A DNA stretch of 64,000 nt from Rhodococcus sp. HNM0563 (lineage in GTDB: Bacteria; Actinomycetota; Actinomycetes; Mycobacteriales; Mycobacteriaceae). A program made the translations under genes and the position numbers. Below are positions 8,404 through 17,756 of the stretch, in pieces. Every line of letters starts with the position of its first letter. Position 1 is the first letter of the stretch. Where the stretch lies: the NCBI RefSeq assembly GCF_012726195.1, contig NZ_JAASAF010000002.1, positions 62,001 to 126,000 on the forward strand, given 5' to 3'. Under the pieces are notes generated by a model that was not told where the DNA came from, made no database searches, and saw only the letters and a list, made by a program, of their open reading frames with translations.

Positions 8404-11400
8404 ATGTTTCTGCTCGACGATGTGCTGGTCTACAGCTCGCGCGATCTGGCCGATGCCGCCCGGTGCGAGTTCTCACTGCTCAGCACGGTCGACGCTGTCC
8501 TCGGTCGCGGGCCACGACCCACTGCCGTCGACGATCCGATGCTCGATCGCACCGCCCGTCTCGGTGGCGCCCACGAGCAACGCGTCCTGGACCGCTACCG
8601 TGACGAATTCGGCGACGGTGTCGTGCAGATCGCCCGCCCCGATCACACCCGCGAGGGCTACGACGCTGCTGCCCGCGCCACGTTCGAGGCCGCCCGATCG
8701 GGTGCCGACGTCATCTACCAGGGCACGTTCTTCGACGGCCGGTTCGTGGGGTTCTGTGATTTCCTCGTCCGCACCGGCGAGACATACGCCGTGTACGACA
8801 CGAAACTCGCCCGACACGCGCGAGTCGAGGCGCTGTTGCAGCTCGCCGCCTACGCCGACGCCCTCGCACACACCGGAATCCCGGTCGCGCCGCACGCACA
8901 CCTGATCCTCGGCGACGGCACGATCGCGTCGTACCCCCTCGCCGACATCGCTCCCGTCTACTCGCAGCGCAGGCTGCATCTGCAGCGCCTGGTCGACGGC
9001 CATCACCACTCTGGCCTTCCCGTGGGCTGGGCCGACGCGGGGCACACTGCGTGCGGCCGCTGCGACACGTGCGAACCTCAGGTGGCCGCCCACCGCGATC
9101 TGCTGCTGGTCGCGGGAATGCGGTCCATACAGCGCGCCCGCCTGATCGCCGGCGGCGTCACGACGATCGACGATCTCTGCACGCGGGAAGAGCCCGTTCC
9201 GGGAATGTCGCATCGCACATATGCCGCACTGCGTGCACAAGCGCAGGTACAGCTGCGGCAGGAGCAGACCGGCCAACCGGTCGTCGACGTCTACGAACCG
9301 GGGTCCCTTGCCGCACTGCCCGCGCCGGACGACGGAGATATCTTCTTCGACTTCGAGGGCGACCCGCTGTGGTGCGAGGACGGTGGCCCCGACTGGGGAC
9401 TCGAGTACCTGTTCGGTGTGTTGGAAGGACCAGGTTCGGGCCCGAGTGCGACCGATCCGACGTTCCGCCCGTTCTGGGCTCATACGCGCGCCGAGGAACG
9501 ACGCGCACTGCTCGATTTCCTCGAGTACGTCGAACAGCGCCGCCGAACGCACCCGAAGATGCACGTCTACCACTACGCACCGTACGAGAAATCCGCACTG
9601 CTGCGCCTGGCGGGCCGGCACGGCGTGGGCGAGGAGCAGGTCGACAGCCTGCTCCGCGACGGCGTTCTGGTCGACCTGTATCCGATTGTGCGCGCTACTC
9701 TTCGGGCCGGCGAGTCGTCGTACAGCATCAAGAAGCTCGAGCCGCTGTACATGCCGGCGCGGCAGGGTGAGGTGCTCGATGCCGGTGCGTCGATAGTCGC
9801 GTATGCGGACTACTGCGATCTCCGCGACGCCGACCGGACCGAAGAGGCCGCAAAGCTGCTCGACTCGATCGCGTCGTACAACGAGGACGACTGCGCATCG
9901 ACGTGGCGGCTGCGCAACTGGTTACTCGACCGGGCCGCAGAGCACGGTATCGCCACCACCGGGGTCACACCCGAGGAGACCGCGCTCCCCTTCGAACCGC
10001 ACCCCGCAGAGGTCACGCTCTGGGAGTTCGCGGGCGAGGCAACGAGCAAGCGCACCGACGACCAGCAGGCCGCAGCATTGATGGCGGCCTCGCTCGGCTA
10101 CCACCGGCGGGAGCGGAAACCGTTCTGGTGGGCCCACTTCGATCGCCTGTCGAATCCGGTGGACGAATGGGCCGACACCCGCGACACGCTCGTCGCGACC
10201 TCCGTCGCGGTCGAGGTCGACTGGCACCTGCCGCCGCGCAAGCGCAAGGCCCGGCGTCATCTGGCCGTCACGGGTGATTTCGACACCGGGAGCACGGTGC
10301 GCGCCGGGGATTCTGTGTTCGTACTGTACGAAGCGCCGGCACCGGACGGACTACCCGACGGCGGCCCGTGGACGCGGGCGTGGTCGGGCGGGACGATTCT
10401 CGAACGCCGGTCCGGCAGCGATTTCCACGATGTGCTCGTGATCGAGGAGTTGCTGCAGACCGACGATGAATATTCGGCTCTGCCGATGGCGATCACGCCC
10501 GGTTCCCCGATCGGGGCGGCCAGTATCGAGAAGGCGATCGAAGCGGCCGGCGCCATGTGCGCGTCATTGCCCGATCTGCCGTCCACGGCCGGTGTCGACA
10601 TCCTGCGAAGGACCCCGCCACGCACCCGTTCCGGCGCGCTCCCTCCGGTCGGCGACGGCGGGTTCCCCGCCGCAATCACCGCTGCCGTCCTCGACCTCGA
10701 CGACTCGTACGTCGCCGTGCAGGGTCCGCCCGGCACCGGGAAGACGTACACGGGGTCCCGCGTCGTCGCCGCACTCGTCCGCGAGCACGGCTGGCGGGTC
10801 GGGGTGGTCGCGCAGTCGCATTCGGTGGTCGAGAACATGCTGGGCGGCATCGTCGAAGCGGGCGTGCCGGGCGAGGTCGTCGCGAAAGCCAAGACAAAGG
10901 CCACCGAGCCCACCTGGACACCCGCGAAGGACACCAAGACCTTGACGGGATATCTGGACGGACTCCACGACGGCTACGTCGTCGGCGGCACCGCATGGGA
11001 TTTCACGAACGCGAACTGCATCACGCCGGGCAGCCTGGATCTGCTGGTCGTCGACGAGGCCGGGCAGTTCTGCCTGTCCAACACCGTCGCCGTCGCGACG
11101 AGCGCACGGAATCTATTGCTCCTTGGCGATCCTCAGCAGTTGCCTCAGGTCAGTCAGGGCACACACCCCGAACCCGCCGACGAGTCGGCCCTCGGTTGGC
11201 TCGCCGAGGGGCACGGTGCACTGCCCGCCGACCGGGGGTTTTTCCTGTCGCGAACCTGGCGCATGCATCCCGACCTGTGCGCGCGGGTGTCGGACCTGTC
11301 GTACGACGGGCGGCTGCTGTCCCAGTCCGGCCACACCACGGCACGCGTCCTCGACGGGCTCTCGCCCGGCGTGCACACCGTCACGGTCGAGCATTTCGGC

Positions 11401-11844
11401 AACGCGACGTGCTCGGTCGAAGAGAGCGACGAGGTGGTGCGCCGGGTGCAGGCACTGCTGGGCACCGCGTGGCGCGACGACGCAGAAACCGCACCGAGAC
11501 CGCTCGGGGAAAAGGATGTGCTCGTCGTCGCGCCGTACAACGCGCAGGTAGCGATGATCCGGTCCGGGCTGTCCGATGTCGGGCTGACCCGGGTGGATGT
11601 GGGCACGGTCGACAAATTTCAGGGTCGCGAGGCTCCAGTGGTGCTGATGTCGATGACGGCGTCGGCGATCGAGGACGTACCGCGCGGGATGTCGTTCCTG
11701 CTCTCACGAAACCGGCTCAACGTCGCGCTCTCACGAGGACAGTGGTGTGCGATCGTCATCCGCTCGCGCGCACTGACCGATCACCTGCCGTCGACGCCCG
11801 AGGAGCTGGTCGATCTCGGAGCGTTCCTGCGATCGACCCGGTGA
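8404..11844 (+). CDS. TM0106-family RecB-like nuclease fused to SF1 helicase
   Basis: 1146 aa multidomain nucleic-acid enzyme. Residues about 80-200 hold a RecB-type PD-(D/E)xK fold with GFCDFLVR and VYDTKLARH as the acidic/Lys core, followed by Cys pairs CGRCDTC that could bind metal. Residues about 315-500 are an RNase H-like region starting DIFFDFEGDP and ending with SYNEDDCAST. The C-terminal Dna2/Upf1-like SF1 helicase has Walker A GPPGTGK (774-780), DEAG (884-887), and late motifs VGTVDKFQGREAPVV and SRNRLNVALSRG. ATG 8404 has GGGAGG about 9 nt upstream. It stands alone after the TnpB element. Function is unproven; DNA repair or defence are both plausible from architecture. Confidence 0.85.
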   Translation: MFLLDDVLVYSSRDLADAARCEFSLLSTVDAVLGRGPRPTAVDDPMLDRTARLGGAHEQRVLDRYRDEFGDGVVQIARPDHTREGYDAAARATFEAARSGADVIYQGTFFDGRFVGFCDFLVRTGETYAVYDTKLARHARVEALLQLAAYADALAHTGIPVAPHAHLILGDGTIASYPLADIAPVYSQRRLHLQRLVDGHHHSGLPVGWADAGHTACGRCDTCEPQVAAHRDLLLVAGMRSIQRARLIAGGVTTIDDLCTREEPVPGMSHRTYAALRAQAQVQLRQEQTGQPVVDVYEPGSLAALPAPDDGDIFFDFEGDPLWCEDGGPDWGLEYLFGVLEGPGSGPSATDPTFRPFWAHTRAEERRALLDFLEYVEQRRRTHPKMHVYHYAPYEKSALLRLAGRHGVGEEQVDSLLRDGVLVDLYPIVRATLRAGESSYSIKKLEPLYMPARQGEVLDAGASIVAYADYCDLRDADRTEEAAKLLDSIASYNEDDCASTWRLRNWLLDRAAEHGIATTGVTPEETALPFEPHPAEVTLWEFAGEATSKRTDDQQAAALMAASLGYHRRERKPFWWAHFDRLSNPVDEWADTRDTLVATSVAVEVDWHLPPRKRKARRHLAVTGDFDTGSTVRAGDSVFVLYEAPAPDGLPDGGPWTRAWSGGTILERRSGSDFHDVLVIEELLQTDDEYSALPMAITPGSPIGAASIEKAIEAAGAMCASLPDLPSTAGVDILRRTPPRTRSGALPPVGDGGFPAAITAAVLDLDDSYVAVQGPPGTGKTYTGSRVVAALVREHGWRVGVVAQSHSVVENMLGGIVEAGVPGEVVAKAKTKATEPTWTPAKDTKTLTGYLDGLHDGYVVGGTAWDFTNANCITPGSLDLLVVDEAGQFCLSNTVAVATSARNLLLLGDPQQLPQVSQGTHPEPADESALGWLAEGHGALPADRGFFLSRTWRMHPDLCARVSDLSYDGRLLSQSGHTTARVLDGLSPGVHTVTVEHFGNATCSVEESDEVVRRVQALLGTAWRDDAETAPRPLGEKDVLVVAPYNAQVAMIRSGLSDVGLTRVDVGTVDKFQGREAPVVLMSMTASAIEDVPRGMSFLLSRNRLNVALSRGQWCAIVIRSRALTDHLPSTPEELVDLGAFLRSTR

Positions 11845-11921
11845 CCGTCGCCACGTCGTCGGATACGATCGACGCCAGAATTTTTGTGACCACGAGTATC
11901 AGATACCGAGCAGGAGCAGAC

Positions 11922-12386
11922 ATGTCGAAGACACTCGAAGCCACCATCGACGTAGCAGCAGACCCGAACCGGGTGTGGAACGTCGTCTCGGATCTACAGC
12001 GCATGGGCGAGTGGAGCCCCCAATGCCGGAAGATGATCATCCGAGGGGGCAGCGTCGGCGCAGGAACCTCGACGATCAACATCAACCGCAAGGGTCTCCT
12101 CGTGTGGCCGACCACATCGAAGGTCCTCACTTTCGAACCCGGTCGCGAATTGCGTTTCCGCGTCAACGAAAACCGCTCGATCTGGTCGTTCGTCCTCGAA
12201 CCCACCGCGACGGGTACCCGAATCGTGCAGCGTCGCGAAGCCCCCACCGGCACCAGCAAGGTCTCGCAGACCCTCATCAAATACATCCTCGGAGGTCAGG
12301 AGAACTTCGACGACGACATGGTCATCGGCATGAATTCCACACTCGCCCGGATCAAGAACGAAGCCGAGGGGAGCGCATCCGTCTGA
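11922..12386 (+). CDS. SRPBCC-family (polyketide cyclase/dehydrase-like) protein
   Basis: 154 aa soluble START/Bet v 1-like protein. MSKTLEATIDVAADPNRVWNVVSDLQRMGEWSPQC begins the classic SRPBCC pattern, followed by beta strands such as LTFEPGRELRFRVNE and IWSFVLEPTATGTRIVQRR, then a long C-terminal helix. The family binds hydrophobic ligands in a cavity; many members are not enzymes and the ligand here is unknown. ATG 11922 has CAGGAGCAGA 2-10 nt upstream; the frame continues far upstream only because the preceding gene's alternate frame is open. It lies 77 nt after the RecB-like gene and 85 nt before psd. Confidence 0.85.
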   Translation: MSKTLEATIDVAADPNRVWNVVSDLQRMGEWSPQCRKMIIRGGSVGAGTSTININRKGLLVWPTTSKVLTFEPGRELRFRVNENRSIWSFVLEPTATGTRIVQRREAPTGTSKVSQTLIKYILGGQENFDDDMVIGMNSTLARIKNEAEGSASV

Positions 12387-12471
12387 CCACGCGCGTCTAT
12401 ACTCACGTACTCTCGAGTGTCCTGGGGGCAGCCCGGCCGGGTAACCCGATGAACGTGAGTGAAGAGGAGCC

Positions 12472-13200
12472 GTGGCACGTAAGCCCACACCCGTCGGAAC
12501 ACCACCGACCAGCGGTGCAGCACATGTCGTCGACCTGATCAAGAAGGCGATTCCGCCGCTTCACCCCGGTGGCGTGCCGTTCGTCGCTGCACCCCTGGTG
12601 GTGGCCGCACTCGGCCGCAACCGCAAGTGGGTCCGTCGCGCCGGCCTCGCCTCCGCCGCCGCGACGGCGACCTTCTTCCGGCACCCACACCGAGTGCCAC
12701 CGAACCGGACCGGCATCGCAGTCGCACCCGCCGACGGTGAGGTCGCGCTCGTCGACACGGCCGTCCCACCCGCCGAACTCGGACTCGGCACCGAGCCGCT
12801 CCCCCGCGTGAGCATCTTCCTGTCGGTCCTCGATGTACATGTACAGCGCAGCCCCGTCGGCGGCATCGTCCGTAAGGTCGTACACCGCCCCGGGCAGTTC
12901 CTCTCCGCTGATCTCGCCGACGCGAGTGAAGTCAACGAACGCACGAGCATGCTGCTCGAGATGCGCGACGGCGCGCTGGTCGGGGTCGTGCAGATCGCCG
13001 GTCTGCTTGCCCGGCGCATCGTGTGCGACGCACAGGTCGGCGACACGGTTCCCATCGGCGACACGTACGGACTCATCCGCTTCGGTTCCCGCGTCGATAC
13101 CTATCTGCCCGCGGGCAGCACACTGCTCGTCGAGCGTGGTCAGCGCACGATCGGAGCCGAGACGGTCATTGCTGCGCTTCCGTCCGCCCCGGTGCTGTGA
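12472..13200 (+). CDS. psd: Phosphatidylserine decarboxylase (short, PSD-A type)
   Basis: 242 aa. Converts phosphatidylserine to phosphatidylethanolamine; pyruvoyl enzyme made by self-cleavage. The cleavage site is the Gly-Ser of [19 protein letters not shown] (about 215-233). Conserved [32 protein letters not shown] and RIRFGSRVD-like IRFGSRVD segments are present. A hydrophobic stretch near 35-60 suits membrane association. Start is GTG 12472, with GAGGAG 2-7 nt upstream. Overlaps pssA by 4 bp (GTGA), so the two steps of PE synthesis are translationally coupled. The 85-nt leader can form a long-range stem (ACTCACGT 12401-12408 with ACGTGAGT 12453-12460). Confidence 0.94.
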   Translation: MARKPTPVGTPPTSGAAHVVDLIKKAIPPLHPGGVPFVAAPLVVAALGRNRKWVRRAGLASAAATATFFRHPHRVPPNRTGIAVAPADGEVALVDTAVPPAELGLGTEPLPRVSIFLSVLDVHVQRSPVGGIVRKVVHRPGQFLSADLADASEVNERTSMLLEMRDGALVGVVQIAGLLARRIVCDAQVGDTVPIGDTYGLIRFGSRVDTYLPAGSTLLVERGQRTIGAETVIAALPSAPVL

Positions 13201-14120
13201 CTCCCCTCAAACCGAACGTCCCGGCAGAGGATGACAACCACGCGACCAGAAGTCGCCCGGCAGCGGTGCGCCTGCTTCCGAGCGTGATCACGATCCTTGC
13301 GCTCTCTGCCGGGTTGTCGGCCGTGAAGTTTGCGCTCGACGGGGAACTCGGCATCGCCCTCGGCATGATCGGGGCTGCCGCGGTCCTCGACGCGCTCGAC
13401 GGTCGCATCGCGCGCTTGCTCGATGCGACCAGCAAGATCGGCGCCGAACTCGACTCGCTTTCCGACGCCATCGCATTCGGCGTCGCGCCCGCGCTCGTGC
13501 TGTATGTGACGTTGCTCGACGGCAGCGCGTTGGGCTGGATCATCGCGTTGCTGTACGCGGTGAGCATCGTTCTGCGTCTTGCTCGATTCAACACCCTGCT
13601 CGAGGACGACTCCGTCCCCGCCTACGCCCGCGAATACTTCGTGGGCGTGCCGTCACCTGCCGGCGCCATCATCGCGTTGAGCCCGATTGCGGCGTACATC
13701 CAGTGGGGAGACGGATGGTGGACCTCGTTCCCACTTGTCGTCGCGTGGACGCTCATCTCCGCCGGCCTGATCGTCAGCAGGATCCCGACCCTCGCGATGA
13801 AGTCCGTATCCGTACCGCCGCGTCTCGCGATCCTTCTCCTGGCGCTCGTGGCCGCCGGTGCGGCAGCGCTGGTCACCTACCCGTTCGTCCTGATGCTGGT
13901 GCTGGTGGGCGTGTACTTCGTGCACATTCCCTTCGCGATCCGCTCGAAGCGGTGGGTGGCAGCGCGCCCGGCGACATGGGACATCAAACCGTCCGAACGT
14001 CGGGCGATCCGCGCCGAGTCCCGCGCGCTGCGGCCCCGCCGCGCCGTCGGCCGGCGCATGCTCACAGCCACGGGGCGTTCCTCGGCGCGCCTCGGGCTGC
14101 GTCGCCCGCGCGGAGGCTGA
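13197..14120 (+). CDS. pssA: CDP-diacylglycerol-serine O-phosphatidyltransferase
   Basis: 307 aa integral membrane enzyme that makes phosphatidylserine from CDP-diacylglycerol and serine, the substrate of Psd. The CDP-alcohol phosphotransferase signature D-G-x2-A-R-x8-G-x3-D-x3-D is complete: [28 protein letters not shown] (about residues 62-89). Several hydrophobic helices follow, and the C-terminus is Arg-rich and cytoplasmic. The frame is open upstream into psd, but GTG 13197, overlapping the psd stop by 4 bp, gives a normal length. Confidence 0.93.
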   Translation: MTPLKPNVPAEDDNHATRSRPAAVRLLPSVITILALSAGLSAVKFALDGELGIALGMIGAAAVLDALDGRIARLLDATSKIGAELDSLSDAIAFGVAPALVLYVTLLDGSALGWIIALLYAVSIVLRLARFNTLLEDDSVPAYAREYFVGVPSPAGAIIALSPIAAYIQWGDGWWTSFPLVVAWTLISAGLIVSRIPTLAMKSVSVPPRLAILLLALVAAGAAALVTYPFVLMLVLVGVYFVHIPFAIRSKRWVAARPATWDIKPSERRAIRAESRALRPRRAVGRRMLTATGRSSARLGLRRPRGG

Positions 14121-14141
14121 CCACGATCTAGGCTCGTGCGG

Positions 14142-16343
14142 GTGACCACCCCACAACTCGCGCTGACCGTCCGGCTCAACACTTCCGCGGCCGATGCCCG
14201 CCGCGGACTCGTCCGCCTGCACCCGGAGGTGCTCACCGCGCTCGGACTCCGCGAATGGGATGCGATCGCGCTCACCGGGGCGCGACGCACCGCGGCCGTC
14301 GCGGGGCACGCACCGGCGGGTACCCCCACCGGGACGATCCTGCTCGACGACGTGACGCTCTCCAATACCGGGCTACGCGAGGACGCCACGGTGATCGTCG
14401 GATCGGTGACCGTGTACGGAGCACGCTCGGTGACCGTCTCGGGCTCTGCCCTGGCCAGCACCGCGATCCCCGACGCCACCTTGCGGCAGGCGCTGCTCGG
14501 CAAGGTCGTCACCGTCGGCGACGCGGTGTCGCTGCTGCCGCGCGATCTCGGCCCCGGAACCAGCAGCGCCGACACCACGCGCGCACTGTCACGGACATTC
14601 GGCATCGCCTGGACAACAGAGCTGCTCACCGTCGCGGCGGTCGATCCCTCGGGGCCGGTCAGCATTCAACCGAACACCGCGGTCGCCTGGAGCCACGGGG
14701 GTAGCGCCGTGCCCGCGCCCGCGGCGGCCACCACCATGTCGGTCACCGCACCAGTTTCCGGACACGTATCCGAGGCGGAGCCTCAACGGCCGTCGCCGCG
14801 TTCCGTCGAAGACCTCGTCGGGTTACAGGCGCAGGTGAGCAAGCTCTCCGAATGGCTCGGGCTCGCCCTCGACGAACCGGAACTGCTGCGAACCCTCGGT
14901 GCATCTCCGCACCTGGGTGTGATGATCACCGGCCCCGCGGGGGTCGGAAAGACCACCTTCGCCCGGGCGGTACTCGCGAAGCGTCGCGTCGTCGAAGTCG
15001 ACGGCCCGAGCGTCGGCGCCCTCGCCGCCGCCGATCGGCTGGCGCGGATCACCGCGGCCGTCGACGCGGTGCAGAGCGGCGGTGTCCTGCTCGTCACCGA
15101 TGTGGACACCGTGCTGCCTGCCGACGCGGAACCGGTGGCGGCACTGATCGTCGAGCAGCTCCGCCGCGCGGTCGAGACGGACGGTGTTGCGCTTGTCGCG
15201 ACGTCCGCCGCACCCGACGGCGTCGATCCGCGGATGCGGACACCCGAGCTCTGCGACCGCGAGTTGTCGCTGCCCCTGCCCGACGGGGCCACCCGCCGGG
15301 CCCAGCTCGAGGTGCTGTTGAGGGCGGTGCCGTCCACAGGTCTCGACCTCGATGCGATCGCCGAACGCACCCCCGGTTTCGTGGTCGCCGATCTGGCCGC
15401 GCTGTGCCGCGAGGCTGCGCTGCGCGCCGCGTCCCGCGCGAGCCGCGACACCGACGAGCCGAAGCTGACTCAGGACGACCTGGTCGGCGCGCTCGAGGTG
15501 ATCCGGCCGCTGTCCCGCTCGGGCTCGGAGGAGCTGGCGATCGGGAGCGTAAGTCTCGACGACGTGGGCGACATGGTCGAGACGAAGCAGGCGCTGACCG
15601 AGGCAGTGCTGTGGCCACTGCAGCATCCCGATTCGTTCGCCCGACTGGGTGTCGATCCGCCTCGCGGGGTGTTGCTGTACGGCCCGCCCGGCTGCGGCAA
15701 GACCTTCCTCGTCCGCGCGCTGGCGAGTACCGGGCGATTGAGTGTGCACGCCGTCAAGGGCGCCGAACTGATGGACAAGTGGGTCGGCGCGTCGGAGAAA
15801 GCGGTGCGAGAGCTGTTTCAACGTGCGCGGGACTCGGCGCCCTCACTCGTGTTCCTCGACGAGATCGATGCCCTCGCTCCACGCCGCGGCCAGAGTTCGG
15901 ACTCCGGGGTGTCGGATCGAGTCGTGGCGTCGCTGCTCACCGAGCTCGACGGCGTCGAGCCGCTACGCGACGTCGTCGTGGTCGGGGCGACCAACCGCCC
16001 GGATCTGATCGACCCGGCATTGCTGCGTCCCGGGCGGCTCGAACGCCTGGTGTTCGTGCCGCCGCCGGACGCCGAAGCACGCGCCGCGATCCTGAAGACC
16101 GCGGGCCGGTCGGTGCCGTTGGACCAGGACGTCGACCTCGATGCGCTCGCCGAAGAGCTCGACGGCTACTCCGCAGCCGACTGCGCCGCGGTGCTGCGCG
16201 AAGCCGCGCTGGCCGCGATGCGGCGGCGGGTCGATGCGGCCGCGGTGACCTCCGAGGATGTCGCCGCCGCCCGCGAGGCAGTCAGGCCGTCGCTCGATCC
16301 CGTCCAGGTCGAGCATCTACGGGCGTACGCGGACGGACGCTGA
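14142..16343 (+). CDS. CDC48/VAT-like double AAA+ ATPase
   Basis: 733 aa. Residues 1-190 form a Cdc48-N-like double-psi barrel (LTVRLNTSAADARRGLVRLH and following). D1 AAA domain has Walker A GPAGVGKT (264-271) but a degenerate Walker B (LLVTDVD, no catalytic Glu). D2 has Walker A GPPGCGKT (514-521), Walker B LVFLDEIDAL (about 569-578) and the second region of homology GATNRPDLIDPALLRPGRLE. D2 therefore appears to be the working motor. Start GTG 14142 was chosen over GTG 14136 because TAGGCT (14129-14134) lies exactly 7 nt upstream, suggesting a leaderless mRNA. Same gene neighbours pssA in M. tuberculosis (Rv0435c, from memory). The substrate is unknown. Confidence 0.9.
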   Translation: MTTPQLALTVRLNTSAADARRGLVRLHPEVLTALGLREWDAIALTGARRTAAVAGHAPAGTPTGTILLDDVTLSNTGLREDATVIVGSVTVYGARSVTVSGSALASTAIPDATLRQALLGKVVTVGDAVSLLPRDLGPGTSSADTTRALSRTFGIAWTTELLTVAAVDPSGPVSIQPNTAVAWSHGGSAVPAPAAATTMSVTAPVSGHVSEAEPQRPSPRSVEDLVGLQAQVSKLSEWLGLALDEPELLRTLGASPHLGVMITGPAGVGKTTFARAVLAKRRVVEVDGPSVGALAAADRLARITAAVDAVQSGGVLLVTDVDTVLPADAEPVAALIVEQLRRAVETDGVALVATSAAPDGVDPRMRTPELCDRELSLPLPDGATRRAQLEVLLRAVPSTGLDLDAIAERTPGFVVADLAALCREAALRAASRASRDTDEPKLTQDDLVGALEVIRPLSRSGSEELAIGSVSLDDVGDMVETKQALTEAVLWPLQHPDSFARLGVDPPRGVLLYGPPGCGKTFLVRALASTGRLSVHAVKGAELMDKWVGASEKAVRELFQRARDSAPSLVFLDEIDALAPRRGQSSDSGVSDRVVASLLTELDGVEPLRDVVVVGATNRPDLIDPALLRPGRLERLVFVPPPDAEARAAILKTAGRSVPLDQDVDLDALAEELDGYSAADCAAVLREAALAAMRRRVDAAAVTSEDVAAAREAVRPSLDPVQVEHLRAYADGR

Positions 16344-16344
16344 C

Positions 16345-17523
16345 ATGTCGCCGACCTCGACGTCCGTGCGAGCGAGCGTGCCGGCTGCGCTCGCTGCGGC
16401 TGCGTGCGCCGGCGCGGTCGCGGTGTTCGTCCTGATGGTTGGCGAGGCCGCACTCCCGGCCGGCACCCGCAGTGATTTCTCGCCGATGATCACCGCGGTG
16501 CTCGCCGTGGTGTCGGTGGTGGGCCTGCAACGGTCGGGATCCCCGCGGACGGCGTGGTCGTTGGGCGCAGGCGCCGTTCTCGTGCTCGGCTCCATCCGCT
16601 ACCTGGTGCCTGCAGGGGCTTCTGCCGACACCTCGACCGCCGTAGGCCTGGTCGCTTCCGGTACCACGGGAGTACTGCTGGGCACGGCCGTCGCCGGTGC
16701 ATGGGCGGTGCCGAACGGACCGTGGGCGCTGCTCACCGGTGCGTGGTCTGCGTTTCTCACCGCGGCAGCGGTCGGCATCGAGGTGCCGATCGATTCGGTG
16801 CGGTGGACGATCACGCAGTGGCTGCTGGCGCTCGCATTGGTGACGCTCGTTGCCGCGGCACTGACCGCGACGTCCGGCGGTCGTACCCAGCGGTTCGATC
16901 CGCAACTTCTCACGGTCACGGCGCTCGCTGCGGGCGTGCTGGCCGTCGGCTACCGCTTGCTCGGCGAACTCGTGACCTCCGAGTCCGGTGCCGGAGGGGC
17001 AAGGATGTGGGTGGTGGCGGTGGGCGCTCTCGTGGCGGTGGTGATCGGCGCCGAGGTCACCGCCCGTGTCGTGCCTGCCGGAGACGACCGGTTCGTGCTG
17101 GCGGTCATCGGCGCGGTGGCTGCGGCATACCCGGTGATGCTCGAACTGTTCGGTAGCGAGCAGTGGTGGCTGCCGTTGCTCGTGGTCGCGGCCGCCGCTC
17201 TCGGCGTGTGTTGTTCCCCGTACATTCCGTACGCGGCCGCGGGTCTCGCGCTGGCCCTGGCGGTCTCGACCGCGGCAGTGTTGTGGCCACAATTCGCCGA
17301 CAACGTTCCCCTGCCGGTTCGTCTGGCCCTCATCGCCGCGGGCACAGGCCTGGCCCTCGCGTCGTCGCTACCCGGATCCGCGCCGGTTGCCGCACTCGGC
17401 TTGTCGCTCCCGGTGCCACTGACCGCCGTGATCGGAGCAGTCTGGTTACTCCCGGCGGACACCATGTGGACGGCTCTCGCACTCGCCGCGACGGGCGCCG
17501 TCTGCGCCTGGCAGGTGCGCTGA
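16345..17523 (+). CDS. Polytopic membrane protein, function unknown
   Basis: 392 aa, almost entirely hydrophobic helices (about 12 predictable membrane segments) rich in Ala, Val and Leu, for example VPAALAAAACAGAVAVFVLMV near the N-terminus. No transporter or enzyme signature was recognised. ATG 16345 follows the ATPase stop by a single base, so it is in the psd-pssA-ATPase operon and probably co-translated. The close coupling hints at a membrane function linked to the AAA ATPase or phospholipid synthesis, but this is inference. Confidence 0.75.
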   Translation: MSPTSTSVRASVPAALAAAACAGAVAVFVLMVGEAALPAGTRSDFSPMITAVLAVVSVVGLQRSGSPRTAWSLGAGAVLVLGSIRYLVPAGASADTSTAVGLVASGTTGVLLGTAVAGAWAVPNGPWALLTGAWSAFLTAAAVGIEVPIDSVRWTITQWLLALALVTLVAAALTATSGGRTQRFDPQLLTVTALAAGVLAVGYRLLGELVTSESGAGGARMWVVAVGALVAVVIGAEVTARVVPAGDDRFVLAVIGAVAAAYPVMLELFGSEQWWLPLLVVAAAALGVCCSPYIPYAAAGLALALAVSTAAVLWPQFADNVPLPVRLALIAAGTGLALASSLPGSAPVAALGLSLPVPLTAVIGAVWLLPADTMWTALALAATGAVCAWQVR

Positions 17524-17551
17524 GCCACACTTTCGCGCACGCAACCCCCGA

Positions 17552-17583
17552 TTCGCAACGATGCGAAGCCTCTCGTTAGTATG
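17552..17583 (+). promoter_or_regulatory. Inverted repeat and possible promoter upstream of the Mrp operon
   Basis: TTCGCA-ACGA-TGCGAA (17552-17567) is a perfect 6-bp inverted repeat with a 4-nt loop, followed about 8 nt later by TTAGTATGG, a plausible extended -10. The remaining leader to the mrpA start (17757) is about 170 nt and shows no riboswitch class I recognise. Confidence 0.35.
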
Positions 17584-17756
17584 GGGTCATTCCGGTTTGC
17601 CCATTAAACGGCGAACGGCGCGCATGTCGGGGCGTCCCGCGTTTCGGCTCTTGTGTCGAACGCATTGTCAATTCTGCGACGGTCATCGCCGCTGCAGACT
17701 GCTGAGAACAGAACAGTTTCACGCCGCCGCCTGGCCCGACCCCGACGGAGTGCCTT

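Noticed and set aside
10557-11921. N-terminal extension of the SRPBCC protein to 609 aa
   Set aside because: The extra sequence is Arg-rich out-of-frame translation of the helicase gene; ATG 11922 has its own RBS.
17584-17756. Ion-sensing riboswitch before the Mrp operon
   Set aside because: No known class signature; only an ordinary leader can be claimed.
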